Positions 50,301 through 61,325 of a DNA stretch of 64,000 bases are shown one piece after another. The stretch lies in assembly GCA_037974665.1 (NCBI GenBank), contig CM075781.1, positions 39,370,235 to 39,434,234 of the forward strand, written 5' to 3'. The DNA comes from Ehretia macrophylla (Eukaryota > Streptophyta > Magnoliopsida > Boraginales > Ehretiaceae). The first letter of the stretch is position 1. The number at the start of each line of letters is the position of its first letter. Below the pieces are notes generated by a model, which was not told where the DNA came from, made no database searches, and was given only the letters and a program-made list of their open reading frames with translations. The position numbers were made by a program, and so were the translations under genes.

Positions 50301-51370
50301 CCTGACGACAACATTCATTGGTTCTTGTAGAGATTTTATGGAGTCATATAACTCTTTCTTGCTGATCATGTGTCAGGAAGCTCCACTATCTAATACCCAT
50401 GCACTTGTTTGATGTACATATGCGCTAGTACACGTTTCCTCCGATACATCTGTTACAGTAAACATATGCACATCTATTTCAGCCGTATTGGCCTTTTCTT
50501 TATTTCTCCAATTTGGCTTTAGAGTTCCGTTCTTCTCATCATGGATTCATTTCGTGCAATCTTCGACAGCATGGCCTTTCTTATTACAGTAGTAGCACGA
50601 TCCAGAGAACGTCTTCTTCTTTCCTTTCTTCTTTTCTTCTTTGCTACTCCTCGCCTTGGCTGTAAAGGCAGAGTCAAGTTGATTTTATCTGCTCCTCAGC
50701 CTCATCTCCTCCTCTATCAATATGGCAGTGAATTCTTCAAACGTCAAAAGAGAAATGCGAACTTGTGTATTGAGTACTGTCACAAGGCCGTCAAATTTTG
50801 GAGGCAACACTCTAATGCACCTTCGAGCTAGTTCCTCGGTTGATTTGGCAATACCAACTGTAGCCATTTGATCACGTAGGTTTTTCATCCTACTGATAAA
50901 TGACTCAGCTTCTTCATCTTCACTTAATCTCTCAGCAGCTAACTGATTCTCCAAGTTCTGAATGCGAGTCTGATTCTTTGTTTTATACTAATTTCTCAGT
51001 ATGTTCCAAGCTTCAGTTGCCTTGGTTGTGTGTTGAATTAGAGTAAGGACGGAATCCTGAACACTTGTTACAATTGCACAAAGTGCATCAGCATTTCATC
51101 TCTTCCACTCTTTGACAAGCTGAGGATTTAGAGGTGTGACTTTTTTTTGTGTCATCTTCAGCACGGACTGCAACTGGTTCTGCATCTATGCCTAACACTG
51201 TATCAAGGAGTTCGTAGGAGTCTAGAACCGTAGTGATTTTGAACTTTCACAAAAGATAGTTTATGCCATCAAGCTTTCCTTCTGTGAAGGTAGGGGGACA
51301 GATACGAATTGTCGGTACTAAACCGGAACTAGAACTGGTAGAAGAAGAACTAGCACCTTGAGTAGTCATA
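47375..51370 (-). pseudogene. copia gag-pol region, second copy
   Basis: Minus-strand gag (51370 to about 50520, with SEDEEAESFISRMKNLRDQM), protease region (about 50490-50145), integrase (about 50050-49205), RT (about 48870-47812, QMDVKSAFFNGQLEEEVYVA, VVLYADDLVI) and RNase H (47737-47375, SSTETEYKAAYVASCE). Same family as the first copy. Decayed. Confidence 0.88.
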
Positions 51371-51428
51371 GTTGTTGAGCTTTACTAGACAAGATTATTG
51401 TTAAGAGCCCCTTAAGCTCTTGATACCA

Positions 51429-52030
51429 TGTAAGAATATAACCAATTTCCCAGAAACGTCTTAACAATAATCAAGTAGAAAGACAACACTACTTTTTATA
51501 ACAATTCAATATAACACATACAAGATAATTGTCCCACCGTGCGCTCTCAAGATTAGAGCTTCAATGGCTTTTGGACTTACAAGAAGAATACAAGAAAGAA
51601 AGACTAATTTAGGATTGTGTTTGGAGTTGTGTTGTTGATGAATTTGACGAACTAATGCATGCCTATTTATAAAATTCAGCTAGCCCACTATAGGAGACTT
51701 CCTATCAAATATTTTTCATCTTGATTGGCTTTACCAACCATGTTCAAAGTATTAACTACCCATATTTATTACATGGGTGGCTACAATTGACCACATGGGT
51801 GGCTAGCATCCAAGTTAGCTTCTAGGAAGTTTCCTTTGGTCAAATTGGCTAACTTTAGCATTGTATCATCCCGACATTATCTTAGGTAATTCCAAATTCC
51901 TGAACTTCTTTCTTGTAGCCATCGCGATCTCTTTTGACCTTATCGACGTTTAAGTCGGAATCATTAATTTATGCTACCATATAATTAACAATACTTATTA
52001 TGAAGAGGTGGATATTGACATATATCAACA
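51429..52030 (-). repeat. copia 5' LTR, second copy
   Basis: 602 bp, matching 46746-47346 and 21561-22162. It is the 5' LTR in element orientation, as the tRNA primer site lies immediately inside it. Confidence 0.93.
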
Positions 52031-52594
52031 CTGCTTACTGCCGAATTTCAATAGCAAATTTTATTCACCTGCCATCATCTCCCAAATAGAAAATCAAGTT
52101 TTTTATAATCACTAAACAATTATGTACATGATTAATTAAAGCATATAATTATCATCCAAGCTACTCATCTTTATACGAAAAGCCATTTGCCGTTTACATC
52201 TTCACTTTGATCTTTTTTTTATTTATAATAATAAGCAGATGAAATAAGCAAATAATAATAAGAAGTAGACAAACAGAAATAAATAAAAGTAGTAGTGACC
52301 CATTTAGAAAGTGATAAAGAAAGAAACCTGGCAGTGGCACAGCACAAGACTGTAAAGCTGATGATCAAGGTTTTTTTTTTTTTGAGCTTGAATTGTAAGG
52401 ATGAAGATGAGGTTGATTGATCGGGTGGTTGGTGGTAAAAAGTCAAAAGGTAAAGTGAGAATGAAAAAAGCTAGCTCTTATTTTGTTTTTTTTTTTTAAT
52501 AATTAAATACTAAAATTACTAAAATACCCTTGGTTTTTTTTTTCTCCCAGTGTACGCCTGGGACTACACCCTTGCTTAAGTGCCTCTGCCCCTG
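52031..52594 (-). other. right-hand end of the hAT element
   Basis: Sequence between the copia target duplication and the right terminal repeat. It is the promoter-side end of the minus-strand transposase gene and has no clear coding region (a short minus frame at 52446-52219 is not convincing). It ends GTGCCTCTGCCCCTG, the complement of the hAT terminus, followed by GATCCTAC. Confidence 0.75.
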
Positions 52595-52602
52595 GATCCT
52601 AC

Positions 52603-53685
52603 CACATTTATCTACTACAAATGTGTATGTATATTTATTCCACCTTCACCAAGGTATGAAACCATCTTAAAATTGAGACGCAATTAGTCATGGACTTGGG
52701 TTAAGATCCATTAAGATCTACCTAACACCAACACATTGAATTCCAATTAGTATTTCACAACATTCTCCTTATGTTTTGTAATTACATTTATCTCCTTATT
52801 CAACTCCTCCTTTGTCCCATATTTTTATCATTATTTTGAATTAAGTTTTAAAGTGTTTGATGACTCTAAACATCTTAAAGACTCATATTACTTAAATATG
52901 TCAAAATGAAAGATATATTAAAAATGTACATTCACTTAAAAATGTAATGGTTAATTAAGAAATTCTAAAGTGATAGATAATTGATGTTAGAGGAAATACC
53001 CTTTCGCTGAATCTGGACTTCTAATAGCCAATAGATAGGTTTGAGTTCGAATAAGTGTTCAAATGCATGTATTGGTTTCTACAGATAAAATTCTTCTACT
53101 TAGGGTCCTCCACCCTAGATTCCAACGCGTTGGCCTCGGCTTGGAAGTCCATGATATTCTCTTTGGCTTTATTCTTCTGGGCTTTTTTTAAGCGCGACTG
53201 ATTTCACATGCCGATACTAGAGCTCAGTGAAAAGCCTTGCCATACGAGGGCGTGAACCCTAATCTGGATATAGTAATCGCCCACCTAAATATATCAAAGG
53301 AAAGAAAACTCAGGTAAAATGTCCAAGGCAGATATGAGAAACACAGAAGAATAACCTCTACTGATAACATCATATGGTTTGCTAATACCTCTTTGGACGT
53401 TTGCGCTAAGGTCATCCTTACCAGAGTCTTCAAAGTATAATTATAACACTTTTTAGAGACTCCAATAGGTGAAAACCCAACCACAACATATAGTTTGAAG
53501 ACCCAAAAAGTATTTTTTTTTAAGACTGGAATAACAAAAATGGACAAATCTGCAAAAAAAAAAAAAAAGCAAACTTGGAGACTCACTGTAGCAACATAGC
53601 ATGAGTCTCCAACATGCCTGTCAGATGACAGACCTCTGTTCTAAAAAAAAAAATTGAAAATAGTTCAACCACAAATTTTAGAGCC
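52603..53685. other. old right flank of the hAT insertion
   Basis: No firm gene. On the minus strand near 53090-53190 a short stretch reads like a coiled-coil protein fragment (MDFQAEANALESRVEDPK) and may be a scrap of a retrotransposon protein. The minus frame 53586-53224 has no recognisable domain. A-runs occur at 53554-53568 and 53642-53653. Confidence 0.4.
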
Positions 53686-53720
53686 GTTGAAGGTGAACGT
53701 TGGCAACGTTCACCTTCAAC
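53686..53720. repeat. 35-bp near-perfect palindrome
   Basis: GTTGAAGGTGAACGTTG, a single G, then its exact reverse complement (17-bp arms). It sits directly at the edge of the pararetrovirus movement-protein piece (53723). Confidence 0.92.
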
Positions 53721-53722
53721 AT

Positions 53723-54400
53723 TCAGTATATATGTATATATGGTACATTTAACCTAACAAGTTGCAAATACTGAAGCCATTGGATTTTTAAATTTGCTAA
53801 TTGTTCATTGTTATGGTTCTCAAAATACCATTCTCTGATTTTCTTATTTTCTTCTGACATGAATTCATCTTTTAATCCTTGAACATCTCGTTGAAAGACT
53901 TCAGATAAAACATTGATGCCAAAGTCTGAGGCTGAAGGGTTGAAGTCAACAGATGATGTATCTGTTGGTTCAAATTCTGGATAGACTAGGCGAGCAGTCT
54001 GTTCTTCAATTCTAATCCCAATAGGGACAGATTGAGTCTGGGTTCTGTGTGTTGAGGAAAGATCAACAAATCCTGGAGTAGGGTCAGAAATACTGATCCT
54101 AGAAACACTAGAAGCTGATCGGGATAACACTGATCCTCTATTACCTCTATATATTTTGATGGAAACAGTACCATCATCATATTGAATGATCTGTTCTATT
54201 CTGGAGTTCTGGATATTCTGGTCCTGAACAACTGGTTTGGTGGCATGTTCAATATCCCACCTTTCTGGAAGTAAAATTTTATTCCACCTAATGGTTCTGG
54301 GTATGTTAACTATAGATCTATTTCTGTCCATGTTCCAAAGGATAGTCTCACCTTTAGGACGTTTTCTAGTTATAGATCTAGGATTTAATCCTGTAGTCAT
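53723..54400 (-). pseudogene. pararetrovirus movement-protein C-terminal region
   Basis: It reads IPRTIRWNKILLPERWDIEH, which matches the text after the core of caulimovirid movement proteins, followed by a Ser/Thr-rich linker and REWYFENHNNEQLANLKIQW at the end. Orientation is opposite to the neighbouring core piece. Viral fossil. Confidence 0.7.
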
Positions 54401-54432
54401 TAATTTATAATTAAGACGATAAATAACTTCAT

Positions 54433-54762
54433 ATGCATGTGTACCACAATCAACATAATAATTATGGTATCAGACTTTTCTCCCAGAAAAGTATTAACAA
54501 AGCCATTAGAAACGGCTATAGGTTTCTACATATTGGCCAGGTGCAAGTCGCGCATAAGCCTTTAATCAGAGAAGGACTAGATACTAGTGTATATCTAGCT
54601 CTTAGAGATTGTAGGTTACTCAGATACAATGATTCACTACTAGGTTTAGTAGAAACGAGTCTTTGTAACGGAACTATTTTCTTTAATTGTTTTCCAGATC
54701 ATACCGTATCGCTTACATGCCCACATGTCATAAAGATCTTTCTCAGGATCTCAAATCTATGA
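54433..54762 (+). pseudogene. pararetrovirus movement-protein core (30K superfamily)
   Basis: It contains YRFLHIGQVQVAHKPLIREG, LALRDCRLLRYNDSLLGLVE and IFFNCFPDHTVSL, the standard core pattern of caulimovirid cell-to-cell movement proteins. LTR retrotransposons lack this protein, so it is the best evidence that the 25.9-32.0 and 53.7-61.3 kb blocks derive from a virus. Fossil fragment. Confidence 0.88.
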
Positions 54763-55040
54763 ATGGAACATAGATGGGATGTCAGAATATCAAATTCTCA
54801 ATGTTACCAAACAAATGATCATCGGTAACATTTACAAACAAGCAGTTTCTGAAAGAGAAGCAACCAGAAATATCATTCTTGGCTTCAATGGTCAGCTCAA
54901 AGGATGGTGGGATGACCACCTCAGTGATGCTACCAAAGAAGGCATTCTTAATATGGTGAAAACCAATGAGAATGGTGAACCTGTTCTCAATCAGCTAGGT
55001 CAGACAGAGTCTTGTGCTCTATCAGCCTTAGTCTTCGATA
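54763..55040 (+). pseudogene. pararetrovirus coat-protein fragment
   Basis: It reads EWNIDGMSEYQILNVTKQMI and GFNGQLKGWWDDHLSD, the conserved core of caulimovirid-type coat proteins. It runs directly into leader sequence. Fragment only. Confidence 0.8.
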
Positions 55041-55306
55041 TCACTCTTTGCACATTGTACTCCTGTACAACCAACAGTGTAGAACTGCTTCCTTGACAGT
55101 TAATAACAAGTAAGAGATTCAGTTTCCTCTTTTGTCTTCATCTTATCTGTATTTCATTTATTTTCTTTATCTATTATCTGTGTTTATTCCGCTTTCTATT
55201 ATGGCTTTTATTATCTCCTCCCCCCTGGGTTGTTGTTTCTGGTATCAGAGCCTTCAACTGCCAGAATGGACTTGATATGTCTCGACCTGGTAAAGATGAA
55301 GATGAA
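55041..55306 (+). promoter_or_regulatory. pararetrovirus leader with initiator-Met tRNA primer site
   Basis: The leader matches part of 31650-31987. TGGTATCAGAGCC at 55240-55252 is complementary to the 3' end of plant initiator-Met tRNA, the primer used by caulimovirids. This is the only complete primer site of this element in the window. Confidence 0.8.
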
Positions 55307-55665
55307 CAACCCAGGGGGGAGGAGATAATAAAAGCCATAACATAAAGCGGAATAAACATAGATAATAGATAAGGAAAATAAATGAAATACAGATAAGATG
55401 AAGACAAAAGAGGAAACTGAATCTCTTACTTGTTATTAACTGTCAAGGAAGCAGTTCTACACTGTTGGTTATACAGGAGTACAATGTGCAAAGAGTGATT
55501 CCGAATTAAAAGGAAAATGTTCTAAAGGAAGAAAATTCGGATCCTATGTTAATGAGACAGTCTCTGTCTTATATAGGATGTTGAATCTGAAAACAATAGA
55601 AAACAAAAATGGAAAAGAAAAGTCAAAAGTAACTTTTCCTAAAGTGAACAGTAAAAAGTAATTTT
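55307..55665 (-). promoter_or_regulatory. pararetrovirus promoter/leader copy, minus orientation
   Basis: Counterpart of 25937-26297, with TATATAAG on the minus strand (plus 55568-55575). It sits back to back with the plus-oriented leader at 55041-55306, forming an inverted repeat of about 0.2 kb per arm with almost no spacer beyond the primer-site stretch. Confidence 0.7.
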
Positions 55666-55682
55666 TACTATTCATGAATAGT

Positions 55683-55850
55683 GGTCGACTTTTACTGTGG
55701 CCGAATCATGTTTTGTCGTGACTTGATGATCATGGCTGGCTTTTACTGTGGCCAAAAGATCACTTGTCTCGATGTGATGATTCTGTCTTTTGACTGGATT
55801 ACTTTCTCTGTGATCGAAAGTAATTTCGTCGTCTTGTGATAATGATGTCT
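55683..55850. repeat. short tandem array upstream of the second pararetrovirus TATA box
   Basis: The same 51-bp unit as at 26314-26527 (CTTTTACTGTGGCC-), but with one fewer close unit. Confidence 0.7.
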
Positions 55851-56594
55851 GATGATGGAATCTTGACTGTAGATTCATCTTCTTCATCGTCTCTGAGTCT
55901 GAATCTGGTTCTGTGCTGAAGACGCTGTGAACTTCTTCAGTCTGGACCATACTGACTAATGGTAGAATACATGCAAGTACAATGATCGAAGTGTATTTCC
56001 CACTATTACAAAGAAAATAAATAAACTTAGTCTATTTTCCCTATAATCTACCCTACATCTTATATAGTCTTACTATCTTCGAAGCCTAACTACTTCTCAC
56101 CAAATCGCCACATGGCCAACATGGAGTCTTACGCCCTCTGCTCCTTAACGCCGTGAACTTACATGGTTTTTGAAATAGGTTCACTAAAGGTAAGTTGGCT
56201 AAAGGTAAGTTGACTAAGTAAAATACAAAATAAAATACAGGCTAGAAGATAAACAAGTTTCTAAATTTCCTTTGGCTTTTTGGGAAAGCCACACCCATCA
56301 ACGGACTTGATATGTCTTTACCAGTTGCCGTTTGACCTGGACTAGCTGAAGTTTCATGGAATTCTTCAGAAACCATATGACTTCAGATAGGGGAAGTCTT
56401 ACCGATTCATCCTAGTTTTTGAAGGGAACTTAGAAGAACAAAACCCTATATGTCCAATGTTTTTAGAGAACATTAGGAAACTCATCTGTCCTGTGTTTTT
56501 GGAGAGAACGCTGGAAAACTCCTATGGCCCAGTTTATACTCATAGAGGAGTATTACAAAATTCTGTATTTTCTATTTCTGTTTCCAGTTTATAC

Positions 56595-57923
56595 TCATAG
56601 GGGAGTATAAATACCGTAACAATCATCTTCATTGTCATCGGCATGATCTGTTGATACTGATGCCTGGTCTGAGGCTTTGTCTAATTCTTCTAATTGTAGC
56701 ATGATGGCCTTGACTTTGTCAAAACTGGTGGCCGCTGCTAACTGTGTAGTGAGGAAATTCTTGAAGGAAAGAAATTCCTGCTGTTCTGATTGGATTTCTT
56801 TTTTCTGCTGCTGGTTTGTCTCGAGCCATGCTTGGACTTTTGGTTTTGAACAAGAACTGTTGTTCATCTTTTTCCACCACATGACTGAATGAGCTCTTCT
56901 GAAAGCCAAGATGTCTTGATGGTTTCCGAAAGAAACTTGCTTGTACGCGACTTCTGATCTAAAAATCCACGTGACAAAAAAGATTCTGTAAAACACAAAG
57001 AATGGAGGAAGATAAGCTAACTGAGCTGGTGCCTTCCATTGTTCTGTGAAATACTGGAATCCTTCTAGGACTGGTTCTAGTAAAATGTGTGTGATTGGGA
57101 CGAATGATGCCCACCATTGGATGAACCAATTTGGAACCTCTAATGGAAATGTTTTTGTGAAGAGGAAAAACCATGACATATCATGCTTGTCATTCTGGCG
57201 GTTGAAAGCTCTGAACCACGCTTGAATGTAGTCATAATAGTTATAGTCTCTGAGGGGTATGTCATCTGGGATCTGTTTGGTTTTCTGTGGGGGTTGTCCC
57301 TATTGATCGAGGGTGATCAGTTTCTGAAGTTTAGCCTTGACATGGCTATACTGGCCTGGGGGTTTGTTTTTGTCGTCTGCAACAAATTCTATGGACTCTG
57401 TTGCTATGAGAATTGACTCATAGTAACTCTATGTCTTATATGTGTTGTCTGGGATGTAGTTTGAATGAGGATGAAGGAACGCCCTGGCAAACTCATCGGG
57501 TGTCATGTTGGGGTTCTGTCTGAAATGGAATGGTTCTGTTACAAGAATCTGGTCAAAGACATTCTTGTATATGTATGTGGGTGACGAAAATTGTGGTTGT
57601 GTCTGTTTAGGTTTTGGGGTTACTGTCTTTTTCTTAGTAACAAGTGGCTGAAACCTGTTACTAGTTGTCGTCTGGGAGGACGATGTACCTGCAGTACCTG
57701 CACGAACATCTGTTAACTGTTTTTGAGGGGTAATTGTCCCCAAAACTGTGAGGTTTCTACCTAGGGGTGACTGGGTAGAATATGGTGTATATGTTATCTG
57801 TTTATCTTCAACCTTTACTGGGGTTGATGATTGAGCTGGGGTTGCAACTGGAGTTCTAGCTTTCTGAGCATAAGATGCGAGATCTAGTGCTTTCGCTTTT
57901 CCTTTCTCTTTCTTGGGTGCCAT
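56595..57923 (-). pseudogene. pararetrovirus ORF following pol, second copy
   Basis: It starts MAPKKEKGKAKALDLASYAQ (57923) and ends CYGIYTPL (56595), with the same aromatic-rich core (VPNWFIQWWASFVPI). Similarity to the first copy is high, with longer open stretches here. Function unknown; in the position of the transactivator/inclusion-body gene of some caulimovirids. Viral fossil. Confidence 0.6.
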
Positions 57924-58159
57924 TGCTATTAAGTGTCAAGAATTAATGATCCTGCAAAATGGTTAGCAACAATATATAGAAAGAATTATGAAATTGAAAC
58001 AATTATCAATTACGCTTCTGGATCTGAATCTATGTTCCAATCTACTTAATTGCGGTGGACTTGAAACAATCAATCTGAATCCATTAATTGGATTTTTGGT
58101 GCCCGCTTATGTGACCTGTAAAAAGAAAACAAAATTGAAAATGTATTCCCGGAGGAATC

Positions 58160-60979
58160 CTATGTGATAGGCACGTGGCCTGTTAGAAATTCTCTTGTTA
58201 GGAAATCAGGGATGGAGTTATCCTCTCCCTTGATGTACTGAATATCAAAATCGAAAATTGACAGGATAGCCTGCCATCTGGCAAATATCTGTTTAGATGC
58301 AATATTTTTAACATCCTTAGTAAGCACATCTTTTGCTGACTTACAGTCAACACGAACTAAGAATTTCTGATTCAACAAATCGTCTTGAAATTTTGATATA
58401 CATATGACAATGGACAAAATTTCTTTTTTAACTGTTGAATAGTTCTGTTGGGCTTTATCCCAAGTTCCTGAATGGAATCGAACAATGTGTTCTTTTCGTT
58501 CTAAAATCTGGATAAGGATACCACCAAATCCTAATTCAGAAGCATCTGTCTGAACGATCTTTGGGGTGTCTGGTTGACATAAAGTCAAAACCGGTAAAAC
58601 TCTGACTTGACGCTTAATTTCCTTAACAACGTTGGTATGGATATTAGTCCATGCTCGAGGATTCTTCTTAAGACGTTCAAAAAGAGGTTTACATAAATGG
58701 CGAATGCCAGGATAAAAATCTGCAACATAGTTTAAAGATCCTAAAAATCTTTGCAACTGTGTTTTTTCTCGCAGAATGTCTGGGAATTTTTCTGCAAAAT
58801 CAAGTGTTCTCTGGATTGGGGTGATTTTCCCGAAAGAAATCATATTTCCAAGAAACCTAATTTTGGTCTGAAAAATTCTAATCTTGGGTGCAGAAACCAC
58901 AAGACCGTTTTCTTTAATGACTTTAAAGAAAATATGGAAATGTTTCCAATGTTGATGAATGTCATTACTGAAGACTAAAACATCATCAATGTAAACAATT
59001 GTGAAATCTGTGTACTGATTAAAAATCTGATTCATGATATTCTGGAATTCTGAAGGTGCATTCTTGAATCCAAAAGGCATAACATTCCACTCATATTGTC
59101 CAAATGGAACGGTGAATGTTGTCTTGTACCTTTCTGATTCTAAGACTTAGATCTGCCAAAATCCTGATTTCATGTCAAATTTACTGAAGACATGGGCCTG
59201 ATTTAATCTCTTAAGGAGATCATTTTTGTTGGGTAATGGATATCTGATCCATTGTAAGACTTTGTTCAAGGGCTTATAATTGATAATTAAATGGGGGACG
59301 CCTCGTTCCTGTTCTGCATGTTTATTAACGTAAAAGGCTGCACACGACCATGGGCTTTTGCTGGGTCAGATCAACTTTTTATCTAATAAACTCTGGATCT
59401 CTTTTTTGCAAAGAGATAGATATTCCTGGTTCATCTGAATGGGCCGAGCCTTGGTAGGAATATTCTGTTCTGAAAAATCCTTCTCATAAGGAAGAGAGAC
59501 TGAATGTTTCTTACGAACCCAAAAGGCCGTAGGAATGTCTGAACAAACTTCATTTTCAAGTTTGGTCTGGAATTCATTGATGGACTTTTGCTGTTTAGCA
59601 ATCTGTTCATCAATTCTGAGACTTTTGATATCTTGTTTAAGAAAACTGATCTGGTTTTCTTTTTGTTGGATTGAGTTAATATATCTTCGTTGTGAAGGGA
59701 AGTAAAACTCAAAAAGGATAGGTTTACCTAACACATTGGTAGATATACCTTATTCTGAAACAGTCATGGGAAATAACTGTTGAAGAAATGGGTTCCCGAG
59801 AATGACTTGGGAATTTAACTGTTTTATCAGCACAAAACTGGTAGGAAAACATATACCTTGATTACACACATGTGCATTAGGTAATTTGTATTGGATATGA
59901 AGTCTAGTAGAGTCAGCTGTAGAAAGCTTCTCTTTGGTTTTCTCGAAATATCGAGAAGGAATGAGACCTTCTTGGATGCAGTTCATATCTGCACCTGAGT
60001 CAAGTAAGGCAATGGTTTCAAACTTGAAATCATTAACCTTGATGGCTAACTGGACATACCATTTTTGGTACGTGATTCTGTTTAAAAGATTGAGATAATC
60101 TTCTGTGGGTTTGGAAGTGCTAGCTCCTTCTGTCAGTTTGCCAATAGCAATCTGAGTCTGTTTATCAAGTTCATCATTCTGAGAAAGATGTTCTTGACGT
60201 TCTAAGGATTCTATTTGTAAGAGTTGGACATCTTGTTGAAGATGTTCATGATCTATTCAGAGATCACAAATCTCTTGCTTATACTCTTGTCTGAGTTGCT
60301 GGATTTCTGTTTTTAATAGTTTAATCTTATGCTAGAGATCAGAGATTCCCACTGGTTGGGTTTTTCTCTTATGGAAATAACTGAGGACATCAGAATAATT
60401 TGTATTCTTGATGTTATTCTGGATAGGAATAGATTGAGGTTTATCTTCTTCTTTTTGGTCTATTATTTCTTTGAGTCTGAGAAGATAAGCTTGCTTTTCT
60501 TCTGGATCATTGATCTTACAGATCATATCGATCATAAGACCATAAGAGTCTGTAAGGACATTTAATCCTTTCTAACAGAAACATGCTCCTTTGCTAGGAC
60601 AAGCACATTCCTGGATGGAGTTGGAAGAACTACTGGAATAGTAGTTGTCTGTTCCAATTTGATTAATATTTTCTTCATCAGAGTAATCTGAAGAAGAGCT
60701 GGATGATAATTTAAGATCATCTATGGATTGGATGATTCTACACTTTGTAGCTTCATCTAATTCCAAAGATTGAATAAGCGATCTGATTTTGCAATCTTTT
60801 GCAAAATGTCCTGGTTTACCACATTTGAAACATCCTGTGGTTTTCTGTTCTTTTTTACTATCTTTTTGATATTTCCAATTTCTTCGTGGAAACCTCTGGT
60901 AATGTTTCTTCTTATGCGTGTATGGTTTATTGCCATACCTTTGGTTATACTTCTGTCCCATGGACTTTTTATTGTTCAC
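58160..60979 (-). pseudogene. pararetrovirus coat-protein end / protease / RT / RNase H, second copy
   Basis: CCHC knuckle near 60832-60790, coiled coil (60535-60120), protease about 60100-59750, RT about 59400-58620 (PFGFKNAPSEFQNIMNQI, TIVYIDDVLVFSNDIHQHW) and RNase H to 58160 (VQTDASELGFGGILIQI, GEDNSIPDFLTREF). The RT-RNase H part keeps a 306-codon open stretch (59080-58160), so decay is lighter than in the first copy. No integrase. Fossil with a few breaks. Confidence 0.88.
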
Positions 60980-61325
60980 TTTAGGAAAAGTTACTTTTGA
61001 CTTTTCTTTTCCATTTTTTTCCTATTGTTTTCAGATTCGACATCCTATTTAAGACAGAGTCCGTCTCATTAACATAGGATCCGAATTTTCTTCCTTTAGA
61101 ACATTTTCCTTTTAATTCAGAATCACTATTTGCATATTGTACTCCTGTACAACCAACAATGTAGAACTGCTTCCTTGACAGTTAATAACAAGTAAGAGAT
61201 TCAGTTTCCTCTTTTGTCTTCATCTTATCTGTATTTCATTTATTTTCCTTATCTATTATCTGTGTTTATTCCGCTTTCTGTTATGGCTTTTATTATCTCC
61301 TCCCCCCTGGGTTGTTTCTGGTATA
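60980..61325 (+). promoter_or_regulatory. pararetrovirus promoter/leader copy, plus orientation
   Basis: Counterpart of 31650-31987, with a TATA-like TATTTAAG near 61057 and the ending CTCCTCCCCCCTGGG then TTTCTGGTAT before the spacer. Confidence 0.65.

Larger units (their letters stand above)
46746..52030 (-). mobile_element. Ty1/copia element, second copy, whole length, decayed
   Basis: LTRs at 46746-47346 and 51429-52030 (601-602 bp). The target duplication is CTGCT at 46741-46745 and 52031-52035, inside hAT sequence. The minus-strand primer site TGGTATCAAGAGC (plus 51416-51428) lies next to the right LTR and the polypurine tract next to the left. Gag-pol lies between. The LTRs differ at about 4-5% of sites by eye, suggesting an insertion of the order of 1-2 million years and younger than the Tat element. 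Fossil with several breaks. Confidence 0.93.
18465..52594 (-). mobile_element. hAT-superfamily DNA transposon, ends now 34 kb apart
   Basis: The left end CAGTGGCAGAGCCAGG (18465-18480) and the right end, read on the minus strand, CAGGGGCAGAGGCA (52594 backwards) form imperfect terminal inverted repeats of the type known for plant hAT elements. Both are flanked by the same 8-bp sequence GATCCTAC (18457-18464, 52595-52602), the hAT target-duplication length. Original hAT sequence is at 18465-21560, at 45415-46745 (second copy of an internal part) and at 52031-52594. Everything else between is a nested insertion or duplicated DNA. The transposase is on the minus strand and is decayed. Confidence 0.85.
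53723..61325. mobile_element. endogenous pararetrovirus (Caulimoviridae), second and larger block
   Basis: Pieces in order: movement-protein C-terminal part (minus, 53723-54400), movement-protein core (plus, 54433-54762), coat-protein fragment (plus, 54763-55040), leader with primer site (plus, 55041-55306), leader/promoter (minus, 55307-55665), repeat array and intergenic region, ORF after pol (minus, 56595-57923), pol (minus, 58160-60979), leader (plus, 60980-61325). The part from 55307 matches the first block. Parts point in different directions, so this is a rearranged fossil and not a linear genome. Several breaks. Confidence 0.85.

Noticed and set aside
53224-53586. Minus-strand frame of 120 codons with a Phe-rich start
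   Set aside because: The start is a T-run translation and the rest matches nothing I know.
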